A stretch of DNA of 64,000 bases from Tepidibacillus fermentans (lineage in GTDB: Bacteria; Bacillota; Bacilli; Tepidibacillales; Tepidibacillaceae): positions 1-64,000 of the forward strand of contig NZ_SMAB01000004.1 in assembly GCF_004342885.1 (NCBI RefSeq), written 5' to 3'. The notes beneath the pieces were generated by a model that worked only from the letters and a program-made list of their open reading frames with translations, was not told the origin of the DNA and made no database searches. The first letter of the stretch is position 1. The number at the start of each line of letters is the position of its first letter. This document shows, one piece after another, positions 8,128 through 17,081 of the stretch. Position numbers and translations under genes: made by a program.

Positions 8128-8193
8128 AAATTGTATTCCTGTTAAAGGACGGAAGTAAATTGAAAAAAGTTCTTTCAGTAAAAAGAACGATGA

Positions 8194-9486
8194 TTATCTT
8201 TTTAACGCCTTAAAGGCCTCATATTGAATTTCTAACGTTTTAGCAATATCTTCATCCGTATGAACCGTTGACATAAAAACTCCCTCAAATTGGGATGGTG
8301 GAATATGAATGCCATGATCAAGCATATAGCCATGATATTGCTTGAAATACTCAAGATTGGATGTCTTTGCCGTCTCATAGTTGTATACTTCTTCTCCTGT
8401 AAAGAAGAAACCAATCATGGCTCCTACACGGTTAATATGATGAGGGATCTCCAATTCTTTCGCATTTTTATCCATGCCTTCTGCTAATAAGCGTGATTTG
8501 CGCTCTAATTCCTCATAAACTCCTGGCTCTTTTAATAATTGAATCGTTGCAATGCCTGCCGCCATCGCCACAGGATTGCCTGATAAGGTTCCTGCTTGGT
8601 ATATTTTACCTACAGGAGCAATTTGTTCCATGATTTCACGTTTTCCACCATAAGCTCCAACTGGTAGACCGCCGCCAATGATCTTCCCTAATGTCGTTAA
8701 ATCTGGAGTAACGTCATATAATCCTTGAGCACTATTTGGTCCTACACGGAAGCCAGTCATTACCTCATCAAAAATTAATAAAGCACCATATTGTTCCGTA
8801 ATATTTCGAAGACCTTGTAAGAATCCTGGTTTTGGTGGAACAACTCCCATGTTACCAGCAACGGGTTCAACGATAATCGCGGCAATGTCTTGTCCGAATT
8901 TTTCAAATGCAATTCTTACTCCTTCTAAATCGTTATAGGGGACCGTAATCGTTTGTGCGGCTGTTCCTTCTGGAACACCAGGGCTATCTGGTAGTCCGAG
9001 CGTCGCAACTCCTGATCCTGCTTTAATTAATAAACTATCACTATGTCCATGATAACTTCCTTCAAATTTAAGGATCTTGCTTCTTCCTGTATATCCTCTT
9101 GCTAGGCGAATTGCACTCATCGTTGCCTCTGTACCAGAATTGACCATTCGAACCATTTCAACAGAAGGCACTAATTCAATAATGAGCTTGGCCATTTCCG
9201 TTTCCAATTCCGTGGGTGTACCAAAGCTTGTTCCCTTTGCTAAGACTTCTTGGACAAAGGAAATGACCTTAGGATGAGCATGTCCAACAATAAGGGGACC
9301 CCATGAAGCCACATAATCGATATATTCATTACCATCGATATCGTAGACCTTTGAACCTCTTCCATGATCCATATAAACAGGATTGCGTGAAACAGAACGA
9401 AAAGCACGAACTGGACTATTCACACCGCCAGGCATTAACTCTTTGGCAATTGCATATTGTTCGATTGAATTTCGATATCGTTCCAT
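8194..9486 (-). CDS. hemL: Glutamate-1-semialdehyde 2,1-aminomutase
   Basis: A 430-residue PLP enzyme that converts glutamate-1-semialdehyde to 5-aminolevulinate, the step after HemA. It keeps [13 protein letters not shown] at the N-terminus, SGTEATMSA for phosphate binding, FDEVMTGFR, and the PLP lysine in [13 protein letters not shown] (near 265), with near full-length similarity to B. subtilis HemL. GGAG lies within the end of ahbAB; the ATG at 9486 has 8-base spacing and the ATG just upstream at 9489 has 5, so the exact start is uncertain by one codon. It is the last gene of the leftward hem operon, and its start overlaps the ahbAB stop region. Confidence 0.93.
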   Translation of the reverse strand: MERYRNSIEQYAIAKELMPGGVNSPVRAFRSVSRNPVYMDHGRGSKVYDIDGNEYIDYVASWGPLIVGHAHPKVISFVQEVLAKGTSFGTPTELETEMAKLIIELVPSVEMVRMVNSGTEATMSAIRLARGYTGRSKILKFEGSYHGHSDSLLIKAGSGVATLGLPDSPGVPEGTAAQTITVPYNDLEGVRIAFEKFGQDIAAIIVEPVAGNMGVVPPKPGFLQGLRNITEQYGALLIFDEVMTGFRVGPNSAQGLYDVTPDLTTLGKIIGGGLPVGAYGGKREIMEQIAPVGKIYQAGTLSGNPVAMAAGIATIQLLKEPGVYEELERKSRLLAEGMDKNAKELEIPHHINRVGAMIGFFFTGEEVYNYETAKTSNLEYFKQYHGYMLDHGIHIPPSQFEGVFMSTVHTDEDIAKTLEIQYEAFKALKR

Positions 9487-9491
9487 CATTC

Positions 9492-10544
9492 TTACTCCTT
9501 TATCTGATATTGACGAATAACATTTTCTTCCCATTCTTCCATTTCTTTTGTAAAATATTGCACTCTTGTCTTTTTGTATTCCTTTGTCGAATATAGAACC
9601 GCACGCTCTGTAATTCCTGTTTCTTTTGCCATCATCTCAAGAATTTCTTCCACTTCTTGTTCACTTCGTCCATGAACCATCGTAAAGATGTTATATGGCC
9701 AATCTGGATAAGTTGGACGAAGATAACAATGGCTTACTGCTTGGTAAGCAGCCATTTTATACCCTATTTCTTCTTGAATTTCTTCAGGAACGTTCCATAC
9801 GCCCATACCATTCGCGGTAAATCCTGCTTTTCGATGGTGTAAGACGGCAGCAAACCGTCGCATTTGCCCTTTTTCTTTAAAAACCTTCGCTTGATCCAGT
9901 AACTCTTGTACCGTAACTCCTGCTTCTTCAGCTAATGAATCAAAAGGACGAGGAATAATTTCTAAATCTTTTTGTAAAACACGAATCATTTGAATCTCTT
10001 TCTCGGTTAATGGTTGGATTTCTTTTCTTTTTTTCTCACTATAAATTGGTGCTTCGGTTTTGCTTTTTGTTTCTTTCCCTGTCATATCTAGCTGAACGCC
10101 GATTTTAAATAGTTTTAAGGTTGGTAAGACCCGAATGGATTCTACTTCAGCCATCTGACCAAGTATCTCTATCGTCTTTTCCAAACCTAATTTGCTATTT
10201 GGAGGAATTGCAATGGTAAACCAAAGATTAAATTCATGATTCCGTTTATAATTATGAGAAACTCCTGGGTGTTGATTGATGATTTGCGCAGCTTGATCTA
10301 ATCGTTCTTGGGTTACTTTCGCAGCCACAAGACTAGATTGATAGCCAAGACTCCTTGTATCAAAGATGGCAGAAATTTGCCGAATCACTGTTCCTTTTAA
10401 TGCTAGTAAACGTTCGATCACTTCTTTTTCAGAAATTCCTAATTTCTCTCCCATTGCAAGGAAAGGTTGTTCTACTAAAGGGAAATCTTTTTGGATGAGA
10501 TTCAATAATTCTTGGTTGATGGTATCAATTGGTTGCACACTCAT
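9492..10544 (-). CDS. ahbAB: Fused siroheme decarboxylase AhbA-AhbB
   Basis: The 350-residue protein is two tandem Lrp/AsnC-like halves (about residues 1-160 and 185-340). Each has a helix-turn-helix-like start and a decarboxylase domain with the family motifs [16 protein letters not shown] and [15 protein letters not shown], then [15 protein letters not shown] and [16 protein letters not shown]. AhbA/AhbB (NirDL/GH in heme d1 synthesis) remove the C12 and C18 acetate carboxyls of siroheme to give 12,18-didecarboxysiroheme, the entry to the siroheme-dependent heme route. Elsewhere these are usually two subunits; here they are one chain. ATG 10544 overlaps the hemB end (TAA-C-ATG) with its ribosome binding site inside hemB, so translation is probably coupled. 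No ahbC or ahbD is in the window. Confidence 0.9.
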   Translation of the reverse strand: MSVQPIDTINQELLNLIQKDFPLVEQPFLAMGEKLGISEKEVIERLLALKGTVIRQISAIFDTRSLGYQSSLVAAKVTQERLDQAAQIINQHPGVSHNYKRNHEFNLWFTIAIPPNSKLGLEKTIEILGQMAEVESIRVLPTLKLFKIGVQLDMTGKETKSKTEAPIYSEKKRKEIQPLTEKEIQMIRVLQKDLEIIPRPFDSLAEEAGVTVQELLDQAKVFKEKGQMRRFAAVLHHRKAGFTANGMGVWNVPEEIQEEIGYKMAAYQAVSHCYLRPTYPDWPYNIFTMVHGRSEQEVEEILEMMAKETGITERAVLYSTKEYKKTRVQYFTKEMEEWEENVIRQYQIKE

Positions 10545-10545
10545 G

Positions 10546-11526
10546 TTAATTCCTCCCTTGTAACCACTTGGCCACATCCTTGGCGAAGTAGGTAATAATC
10601 ATATCCGCTCCTGCTCGTTTCATTCCTGTTAACATTTCTAGGACAATCTTTTGTTCATCAATCCAACCGTTTTGCGCTGCAGCTTTGATCATGGCATATT
10701 CGCCGCTTACATTATAGGCAACCACTGGAAGGTTAAATTGCTCTCTTACTCGCTGAATAATATCCATATAAGCCATTGCAGGTTTTACGATTAATAAATC
10801 TGCACCTTCAGCAACATCGGATTCAGCCTCACGAAGCGCTTCTCTAGCATTTGCAGGATCCATTTGATAGGTTTTGCGGTCACCAAATTGTGGGGTGGAA
10901 TGGGCCGCATCTCGAAATGGACCGTAGAAAGCAGATGCATATTTGACGGCATAGGACATAATCGGTACGTCAGTAAATCCCGCTTGATCAAGACCATAGC
11001 GAATTGCTGCCACAAATCCATCCATCATGTTCGAAGGGGCAATGATATCCGCTCCTGCTCTCGCTTGAGAAACTGCCGTTCTTGCCAACAGGTCAAGTGA
11101 TGGATCGTTTAGAATCTTGCCCTCATGAACCAGACCACAATGTCCATGATCGGTAAATTCACAAAGACAGGTATCCGCAATTACAATTAGTTCTGGAGCC
11201 AACTTCTTGATGAGACGAATCGCTTCTTGGACGATACCATGATCATCATAAGCTCCGCTTCCTACTTCATCTTTGCTTTCAGGAATTCCAAAAAGAATCA
11301 CAGCTTGAATATTGAGATCAACGACTTCTTTGATTTCTTTTTCTAGTTCATCTAAGGATAGTTGGAATACCCCAGGCATAGAGGGTACTTCATTTCGAAC
11401 TTTTTCTCCATAAGTAACAAATATAGGATAGATGAAATCATAAGGATGAAGTTGGGTTTCACGTACTAAGTTACGAATTGCTGCATTTTGGCGTAATCGA
11501 CGATGTCGTTTAAATTGTAGTTCCAT
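10546..11526 (-). CDS. hemB: Delta-aminolevulinic acid dehydratase (porphobilinogen synthase)
   Basis: A 326-residue ALA dehydratase that condenses two 5-aminolevulinate molecules to porphobilinogen. The cysteine-rich zinc site is visible in [14 protein letters not shown] (near residue 118), marking the zinc-dependent type, and the two active-site lysines lie in [16 protein letters not shown] and [19 protein letters not shown] precedes the ATG with about 8-base spacing. It follows cobA/hemD after a 105-base gap, the only large gap in the operon, and that gap holds a copy of the palindromic repeat family. The next gene, ahbAB, overlaps its stop. Confidence 0.95.
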   Translation of the reverse strand: MELQFKRHRRLRQNAAIRNLVRETQLHPYDFIYPIFVTYGEKVRNEVPSMPGVFQLSLDELEKEIKEVVDLNIQAVILFGIPESKDEVGSGAYDDHGIVQEAIRLIKKLAPELIVIADTCLCEFTDHGHCGLVHEGKILNDPSLDLLARTAVSQARAGADIIAPSNMMDGFVAAIRYGLDQAGFTDVPIMSYAVKYASAFYGPFRDAAHSTPQFGDRKTYQMDPANAREALREAESDVAEGADLLIVKPAMAYMDIIQRVREQFNLPVVAYNVSGEYAMIKAAAQNGWIDEQKIVLEMLTGMKRAGADMIITYFAKDVAKWLQGRN

Positions 11527-11550
11527 ATTGCTACTCCTTTCATGAGAAAT

Positions 11551-11611
11551 GTTATTGCAACGCGTCTGTGTTCTCCGTGCACTCCGTAAAGTCGTCGCTT
11601 TTGCAAATCAC
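11551..11611. repeat. Palindromic A-type repeat inside the hem operon
   Basis: It has the core CAACGCGTCTGTGTTCTCCGTG and ACTCCGTAAAGTCGTCGCTTTT, flanked by TTGCAA on both sides, and no long central hairpin (only GTGCAC). It fills the gap between the cobA/hemD stop and the hemB ribosome binding site, on the leader side of hemB. It has no T run, so it is not a terminator. The same core recurs at 18.14, 32.80 and, in part, 50.03 kb with different flanking stems. Confidence 0.8.
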
Positions 11612-11631
11612 GAACCCCTTTGATAGAGTAC

Positions 11632-13140
11632 TCATTCAGAAATTGCTTTTACCAGTCCTGGTATGGTATATTCATCGGCCGTAACCGTTACATTCAAGCC
11701 AAGAGATGTAGCTGTATCAGTCGTAATAGGTCCAATACTCGCTAAAGTAACACCCTCAAGCAACTCTTGTAGTGGCTCCTCCTTAAAGGCTTCTACAAAG
11801 TTGCGAACCGTTGATGAACTGGTAAATGTAATGATATCGATCTTCTTCTCTTTTAATAGTTCCAGAATCTCATCTTTATTTTCCGCATCGATCACCGTCT
11901 CATAAGCATCGATTTCTACTACTTCTAAGCCTTTTTCTCTTAATTGTTCAGGTAGAATCTTTCTTGCAATGTCTGCTCGAGGTAGTAAAACTTTTTGAGC
12001 TGGCTGTAATTGGTCTTTGATCGAATCAAGCAACCCCTCCGCTCGGAATTCTTGGGGAAGTACATCGACAATAAGGCCTTTTTCTTCTAATAGTTGAGCG
12101 GTTTTGGGGCCAATGGCTGCAATCCGAGCCTTTGTCATTTTCCGAATATCCACTCTCATCTCTTTTAGCTTATCAAAAAAGGATTGAACACCATTAACAC
12201 TGGTAAAAATCACCCAATCAAATTGTTCTAACTGTTGAATCGCTTGGTTATATCCTGAAGAATCTTTTGGTGGGACGATTTTAATCACAGGGAATTCTAC
12301 AGGTTCCCCTCCCAATTCTTGAATCAATGAAGATAATTCACTTGCCTGACTTCTCGCCCTTGTAACAAGGATTCGTTTGCCAAATAAAGGCTTTTTCTCA
12401 AACCATTGTAGTTTTTCTCGCAGTGTAACGACTTCGCCAATAATGATGATCGCAGGAGAAGTTAATTTTGCTTCTTCTACTCTTTGAACGATATCTTTTA
12501 ACGTACCAACAACGGTTTTCTGTTCAACACGTGTTCCATAACGAATCAAGGCAATAGGTGTATTTTCATCTCTTCCATGTTCAATCAGTTTCTTTTGAAT
12601 AAGCGGGAGATTGGCAACTCCCATCAAGAAGATTAACGTACCTGTTGCGGTAGATAGTTTCGCCCAATCAATATTGGATTCGTTCTTAGTCGGATCTTCA
12701 TGACCTGTAACAATGGCAAGAGATGAAGTGAAATGACGATGTGTGACAGGAATACCGGCATAAGCAGGAACGGCAATTGCTGAAGTAATCCCTGGGACGA
12801 TTTCAAATGGGATATCATGTTCAGCTAAGCTTTCAGCTTCTTCCCCTACACGTCCAAAAATAGTAGGATCTCCACCTTTTAGACGAGTCACAATATGACC
12901 CGCAAGCGCTTTGTCCACTAATAATTGATTGATTTCTTCCTGCTGCAATGTATGGTGATCCGGTCGCTTCCCTACATAAATTTTTTCCGCACCTTTTTTG
13001 ACGTATTTTAACAGGGAGGGATGGGCAAGACGGTCGTAAACGATCACATCTGCTTGTTCAATTGCTTCTATTCCCCGAAGCGTAATCAACTTAGGATCAC
13101 CAGGACCAGCCCCAACTAAAAACACTTTTCCAGTCCTCAT
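11632..13140 (-). CDS. cobA-hemD: Fused uroporphyrinogen-III C-methyltransferase / uroporphyrinogen-III synthase
   Basis: A 502-residue bifunctional enzyme. Residues about 1-245 are a SUMT methylase with VFLVGAGPGDPKLITLRG, RLKGGDPTIFGR and GITSAIAVPAYAGIP, which makes precorrin-2 from uroporphyrinogen III. Residues about 250-502 are HemD (KRILVTRARSQASELSSLI..., ITFTSSSTVRNFVEAF), which cyclises hydroxymethylbilane to uroporphyrinogen III. Fusing the two channels flux to precorrin-2 and siroheme. The only usable ATG (13140) has AAAGGAG about 10 bases upstream within the end of hemC. B. subtilis has a HemD without the methylase in this operon, so the fusion and the adjacent sirC and ahbAB change the operon's output. 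Confidence 0.93.
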   Translation of the reverse strand: MRTGKVFLVGAGPGDPKLITLRGIEAIEQADVIVYDRLAHPSLLKYVKKGAEKIYVGKRPDHHTLQQEEINQLLVDKALAGHIVTRLKGGDPTIFGRVGEEAESLAEHDIPFEIVPGITSAIAVPAYAGIPVTHRHFTSSLAIVTGHEDPTKNESNIDWAKLSTATGTLIFLMGVANLPLIQKKLIEHGRDENTPIALIRYGTRVEQKTVVGTLKDIVQRVEEAKLTSPAIIIIGEVVTLREKLQWFEKKPLFGKRILVTRARSQASELSSLIQELGGEPVEFPVIKIVPPKDSSGYNQAIQQLEQFDWVIFTSVNGVQSFFDKLKEMRVDIRKMTKARIAAIGPKTAQLLEEKGLIVDVLPQEFRAEGLLDSIKDQLQPAQKVLLPRADIARKILPEQLREKGLEVVEIDAYETVIDAENKDEILELLKEKKIDIITFTSSSTVRNFVEAFKEEPLQELLEGVTLASIGPITTDTATSLGLNVTVTADEYTIPGLVKAISE

Positions 13141-13145
13141 TCATT

Positions 13146-14069
13146 TCATTCTCCTTTCACTTGAGCTAAAATTTGATCAGCTCCCATTTCTAATAAATGC
13201 TCTGCCACTCTTATTCCTAAAGCGATCGCCTCGTCCTTTGTTCCGTTATCTTGATATTTCAACACCGTTTCTCCATCTACTGAAGCAACTAGACCAACTA
13301 GGTAAATCTTGTCATCCTTCCATTTTGCATATGCTCCTATTGGAATCTGACACCCGCCTTGTAACCGATGAAGAAACGCTCTTTCCGCAGATACCAGAGT
13401 TCTCGTTGACGGATGGTCAATTTTCGCTAACATTTGCAGAATGTTGCCGTCATCTTCTCTTGCTTGAATCCCTAATGCACCCTGACCGACTGCAGGGATC
13501 GAAATCATCGGATCAAGATACTGTGTGATTCGCTCATTCCACCCCATCCGATGAAGGCCAGCTGCTGCTAAAATGATGGCATCTAATCCTTCTGACTCTA
13601 GTTTGATAAGTCTCGTATTGATATTTCCCCGAATCGATTCGATCTTAAGGTCATTCCGATAAGCAAGAATCTGAGCCGCTCGTCGCAAACTACTGGTTCC
13701 TACTTTAGCCCCCTTTGGTAAGGTGTCAATAGTGTAATTATGCCGCGAAATGAGACAATCTCTTGGATCTTCACGCTTCGGAACTGCTGCCAATGTCAAC
13801 CCCTTTGGCATCTGTGCTGGCATATCTTTCATACTATGTACTGCAAAATCGATTTCACTATCCAATAACGCTTGTTCGATTTCTTTGACAAATAAGCCTT
13901 TTCCCCCCACTTTTGAGAGGGTGACATCAAGAATTTTATCTCCTTTTGTAACAATCTCTTTAATCTCAAATTGAACATCGGGATAAAAGGTTTTCAATTG
14001 CTGGATCACCCATTCGGTTTGAACGAGTGCCAATTGGCTTCTCCTTGAACCAACGATGATTTTTTTCAT
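13146..14069 (-). CDS. hemC: Porphobilinogen deaminase (hydroxymethylbilane synthase)
   Basis: A 307-residue enzyme that polymerises four porphobilinogens to hydroxymethylbilane. The N-terminal GSRRSQLALVQT, the catalytic Asp in VHSMKDMP, the substrate-binding GTSSLRRAAQ and the dipyrromethane-cofactor Cys in LQGGCQIPIGAY (near residue 240) are intact. The ATG at 14069 was chosen, with AAAAGG about 10 bases upstream; an in-frame TTG at 14075 lies in the sirC stop. It sits between sirC and cobA/hemD with almost no intergenic space. Confidence 0.95.
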   Translation of the reverse strand: MKKIIVGSRRSQLALVQTEWVIQQLKTFYPDVQFEIKEIVTKGDKILDVTLSKVGGKGLFVKEIEQALLDSEIDFAVHSMKDMPAQMPKGLTLAAVPKREDPRDCLISRHNYTIDTLPKGAKVGTSSLRRAAQILAYRNDLKIESIRGNINTRLIKLESEGLDAIILAAAGLHRMGWNERITQYLDPMISIPAVGQGALGIQAREDDGNILQMLAKIDHPSTRTLVSAERAFLHRLQGGCQIPIGAYAKWKDDKIYLVGLVASVDGETVLKYQDNGTKDEAIALGIRVAEHLLEMGADQILAQVKGE

Positions 14070-14071
14070 TT

Positions 14072-14716
14072 TCAAACATTCCTTTTCTGAATAATCTCTT
14101 GCTTGATTTCATCCATTACCCGCTCTTTTCCACCCTTTTTTATCCGGGTCAATATCTCATCTTCTAACATTTTCGCAAAATAGTATTGCCGAGTTCTAGC
14201 ATTTAAATTTTGTTGTAAAATCCACTCTCTCATTTCGGCTAAAAAAAGAGTATAGGTTTCATATTCTTCTCCAAATGTGTCCTCAATTTCTTGACGGATT
14301 TTTTTTGCTAAACCTGGACTAGCTCCGTTTGTTGAGATTGAGATCTGTAAATATCCTCTTGTTACAGTTGATGGAACGATAAACGTACATAAATCAGGAG
14401 CATCCACAACGTTCACCAATTGGTACTGATGATTGACTTCCTGATAAATCAGTTGATTCATTTCTGCTTGATCCGTCGCGATAATGACCAAGAAATACCC
14501 TTCTAAATCTCCTCTTTTATATTCCCTTTCTTTCCAAATGATTTGTTGTTGGTCTACCCATTGTCGGATTTGTTCTGTAATGGAGGGGCTGATCACCGTC
14601 AAATGGGCTCCAACTTGAAGCAATCGTCCAATTTTCCTTTCAGCAACCTTTCCTCCACCAATGACAATACAGGGACGGTTTTTCATCTGAACAAACATCG
14701 AGTAATACGCTTTCAT
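14072..14716 (-). CDS. sirC: Precorrin-2 dehydrogenase / sirohydrochlorin synthase (SirC/Met8-like)
   Basis: A 214-residue protein with an N-terminal NAD-binding fold (PCIVIGGGKVAERKIGRLL, residues about 15-33), the family Asp in NVVDAPDLCTFIVPS, and STNGASPGLAKKIRQEIE, which starts the helical dimerisation part. It oxidises precorrin-2 to sirohydrochlorin; whether it also inserts iron, as yeast Met8p does, cannot be read from sequence, and no separate SirB chelatase is in the window. TAGGAGG precedes the ATG. Together with cobA/hemD and ahbAB it makes this hem operon a siroheme-forming unit. Confidence 0.88.
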   Translation of the reverse strand: MKAYYSMFVQMKNRPCIVIGGGKVAERKIGRLLQVGAHLTVISPSITEQIRQWVDQQQIIWKEREYKRGDLEGYFLVIIATDQAEMNQLIYQEVNHQYQLVNVVDAPDLCTFIVPSTVTRGYLQISISTNGASPGLAKKIRQEIEDTFGEEYETYTLFLAEMREWILQQNLNARTRQYYFAKMLEDEILTRIKKGGKERVMDEIKQEIIQKRNV

Positions 14717-14725
14717 TAGTTCCTC

Positions 14726-15553
14726 CTACAACCAATGGTGAAAAGATTCGAAATAGTAGGAAATTAAAAAGTTAATTAATACCATCACAAAACTGAGTAA
14801 ATTCCACTGGGATAATTGTTTACTGATCCAATTTCCCTTTTGCCTTTGTATTAAAAATACAAGATACATGATGAATACGATGATCGAGATTATCACTTTA
14901 AGATCGTAGAAAAATTTCAAGTGAAAAAAAGAAGTGGCCCAGATCGAACCAAACAACAATCCCATAAACAATAATAAAGTACCAAAGAGATTGGCTAAAA
15001 ATATATTCTTCTCTAATCGCTGCAGACTTGGCATCTTTTTCGTTAACAAATTCCATTTCTTCTGTTTCAACAATCGATCATACATGAGAAAGAAGATTGA
15101 AAATAAAGCTGAGAGTGAAAAAACTCCATAGCTAGTTAACGTTAAACCAATATGCAAAAATAAAAATCGAGATAAAAAGTGTTCATCAATCGTAGGTGAA
15201 GTTTCCCCGACTGATTCTGCAAGTAGCAATAAGATCAACCCGATAAATAAAACGAATAGAATTAGAATCTCAAAAACATCCACTTGAAAAAATTGCTGAA
15301 TGAAGATAGCAAGAATAATCATAATGAAAGAATAAAAATAAAGAACTTCAAAGATGGTTAATAAAGGAAAATAACCTTTTTCTATGAAATTGATGAGAAA
15401 AATCAATAGATGAAGCAAGCCTCCAAAGAGCAGACTTATTTTAGCCCATTTTTTCAGCTTGAATGATGTAATGAACTGATTCGTCATTCGTATTCCAAAA
15501 CTAGATGAATAGATAAGCAAAAGAAAAAGAATCCATCCATTCATATTTATCAC
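14726..15553 (-). CDS. hemX: HemX, CcsA/ResC-like membrane protein of the hemA operon
   Basis: A 275-residue integral membrane protein with about eight predicted helices and the cytochrome c assembly (CcsA) fold, placed directly after hemA as in B. subtilis, where HemX lowers HemA protein level. FLFLHIGLTLTSYGVFSLSALFSIFFLMYDRLL is the conserved central part (given here by its key residues: H134, Y142 and the SALFSI helix, approximately). The start is probably the GTG at 15553, just after the hemA stop; an in-frame ATG lies 9 bases later and the ribosome binding site (AGTAGG) is weak for either. Family and context are clear. Confidence 0.82.
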   Translation of the reverse strand: MINMNGWILFLLLIYSSSFGIRMTNQFITSFKLKKWAKISLLFGGLLHLLIFLINFIEKGYFPLLTIFEVLYFYSFIMIILAIFIQQFFQVDVFEILILFVLFIGLILLLLAESVGETSPTIDEHFLSRFLFLHIGLTLTSYGVFSLSALFSIFFLMYDRLLKQKKWNLLTKKMPSLQRLEKNIFLANLFGTLLLFMGLLFGSIWATSFFHLKFFYDLKVIISIIVFIMYLVFLIQRQKGNWISKQLSQWNLLSFVMVLINFLISYYFESFHHWL

Positions 15554-15558
15554 AAAAC

Positions 15559-16920
15559 CTACTTAAATAAAGATGTTTTCAGTTCAAATCTTCGCTCGGA
15601 TTGGTAAATCTCTTTATTTTTTCTATGCTCGTATTGTACTGATTCCCTTAGTTCTCCCTCTTCGATCCCAAAAATCTTCCTGAAATACTCCATCATTAAT
15701 TCTGCGTCAGGTTTGATTGCATTTTCTTTCAAATTGAGAATTGGCTCTTTTAACATCTGATTCACAATACTTTTGGTATGTTTGCGAATAATGGTTAAAT
15801 CCCGCTCAGATAGATGAGAAAGTTTATTCTCAAGGGATTTCATTGTTTCTTCTTGGATTTTCTCACTCTTCTCCCGCAATTTGGAAATTAATGGAATAAC
15901 ACCAAGCGTATTCACCCATTGGTAGAATTGATCAACTTCAACAGTAATTTTCACTTGAACCTCACCAGCAATCCGTTGTCTTTCACGAATGTTCCCATCT
16001 ACAATTTCTTGTAGGTCATCAATATTAAATAAATATACATTCTCACAATCCTGAATAGCTGGATCGAGATCCCGTGGAACAGCAATATCAATCATAAATA
16101 GCGGTCTGTTTCCTCTTTTTTTCATTACGTCAGCAACTTGTGCACGTGATAGAATCAATGAATCAGCTCCTGTCGAACTGATCACAATATCTGCTTTTAA
16201 TAAAGCGTGGGATAAATCTTCCATCGAATAAGCTTTTCCACGAAAGGTCAAAGCTAGTTCTTCTGCCTTCTCTATCGTTCGATTGGCAACCATCACGTTT
16301 TGAACACCTTGGGAATGAAGGTGAATAGCGGTTAATTCACTCATTTCCCCTGCCCCAATAATCAATACTGATTTATCTTCAAAGTGTTCAAATACCTTCT
16401 TTGTTAATTCAACCGCAGCATAACTGATCGATACAGCATTTTGGCCAATTCCCGTTTCAGTATGAACTCTTTTTCCAAACGTAATTGCCTGTTTAAATAA
16501 ACGATTAAATAAAGTGCCTGTTGTCTTATATGTTTGTGCTATAAAAAATGCTTCCCGAACCTGCCCTAAAATCTGAGTTTCCCCGACGATCATCGAATCT
16601 AAGCCTGCAATCACATGAAAAAGATGTTCAGTTGCTTCCCTATCTTGCTTCACATATAAGTGATGAGCGAATTCCTCTTTTGGAAGATGAAACCATTCAG
16701 AAAAAAATCTCTTAATAAAATGTTCTCCGGTATGCAACTGATCAACCACAGCATAAATTTCCGTTCGATTACAGGTGCTGATGATCACGGCTTCTAAGAT
16801 ACTTTTCATTTGCTTTAGTCGTGTTAATGCATCTGGTAGTTCTTGTTCTTGAAAGGTAAATTTTTCGCGAATCTCTATAGGGGTTGTTCGATAATTTAAC
16901 CCAACGACCATCACATACAT
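15559..16920 (-). CDS. hemA: Glutamyl-tRNA reductase
   Basis: A 453-residue enzyme that reduces glutamyl-tRNA(Glu) to glutamate-1-semialdehyde, the first committed step of the C5 route. The catalytic Cys in STCNRTEIYAV (residue 50), the NADPH-binding VLIIGAGEMSELTAIHL and the spine-helix dimerisation region after about residue 315 are present. Transcription starts here and runs through hemL. A GGTGGG lies about 8 bases before ATG 16920, and an extended -10 promoter is at 16977-16985. Confidence 0.95.
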   Translation of the reverse strand: MYVMVVGLNYRTTPIEIREKFTFQEQELPDALTRLKQMKSILEAVIISTCNRTEIYAVVDQLHTGEHFIKRFFSEWFHLPKEEFAHHLYVKQDREATEHLFHVIAGLDSMIVGETQILGQVREAFFIAQTYKTTGTLFNRLFKQAITFGKRVHTETGIGQNAVSISYAAVELTKKVFEHFEDKSVLIIGAGEMSELTAIHLHSQGVQNVMVANRTIEKAEELALTFRGKAYSMEDLSHALLKADIVISSTGADSLILSRAQVADVMKKRGNRPLFMIDIAVPRDLDPAIQDCENVYLFNIDDLQEIVDGNIRERQRIAGEVQVKITVEVDQFYQWVNTLGVIPLISKLREKSEKIQEETMKSLENKLSHLSERDLTIIRKHTKSIVNQMLKEPILNLKENAIKPDAELMMEYFRKIFGIEEGELRESVQYEHRKNKEIYQSERRFELKTSLFK

Positions 16921-16976
16921 TTCTTATTCCCACCCATAGTTCCAGTTTAAATACGTATCCATTTCAATTTAACTTC

Positions 16977-16985
16977 ATTATAACA
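16977..16985 (-). promoter_or_regulatory. Extended -10 promoter of the hem operon
   Basis: The - strand reads TGT-TATAAT, an extended -10 element, 57 bases upstream of the hemA start. No good -35 is seen, as is usual for extended -10 promoters. Confidence 0.45.
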
Positions 16986-17081
16986 TTGAAAGTTCATTTC
17001 CACACATTTTTTTGAACCGATTCTGATACTCTTTCATATGATATTGGTGATAGAAATAGGCAAATGCGGAGGTGTTTGATC

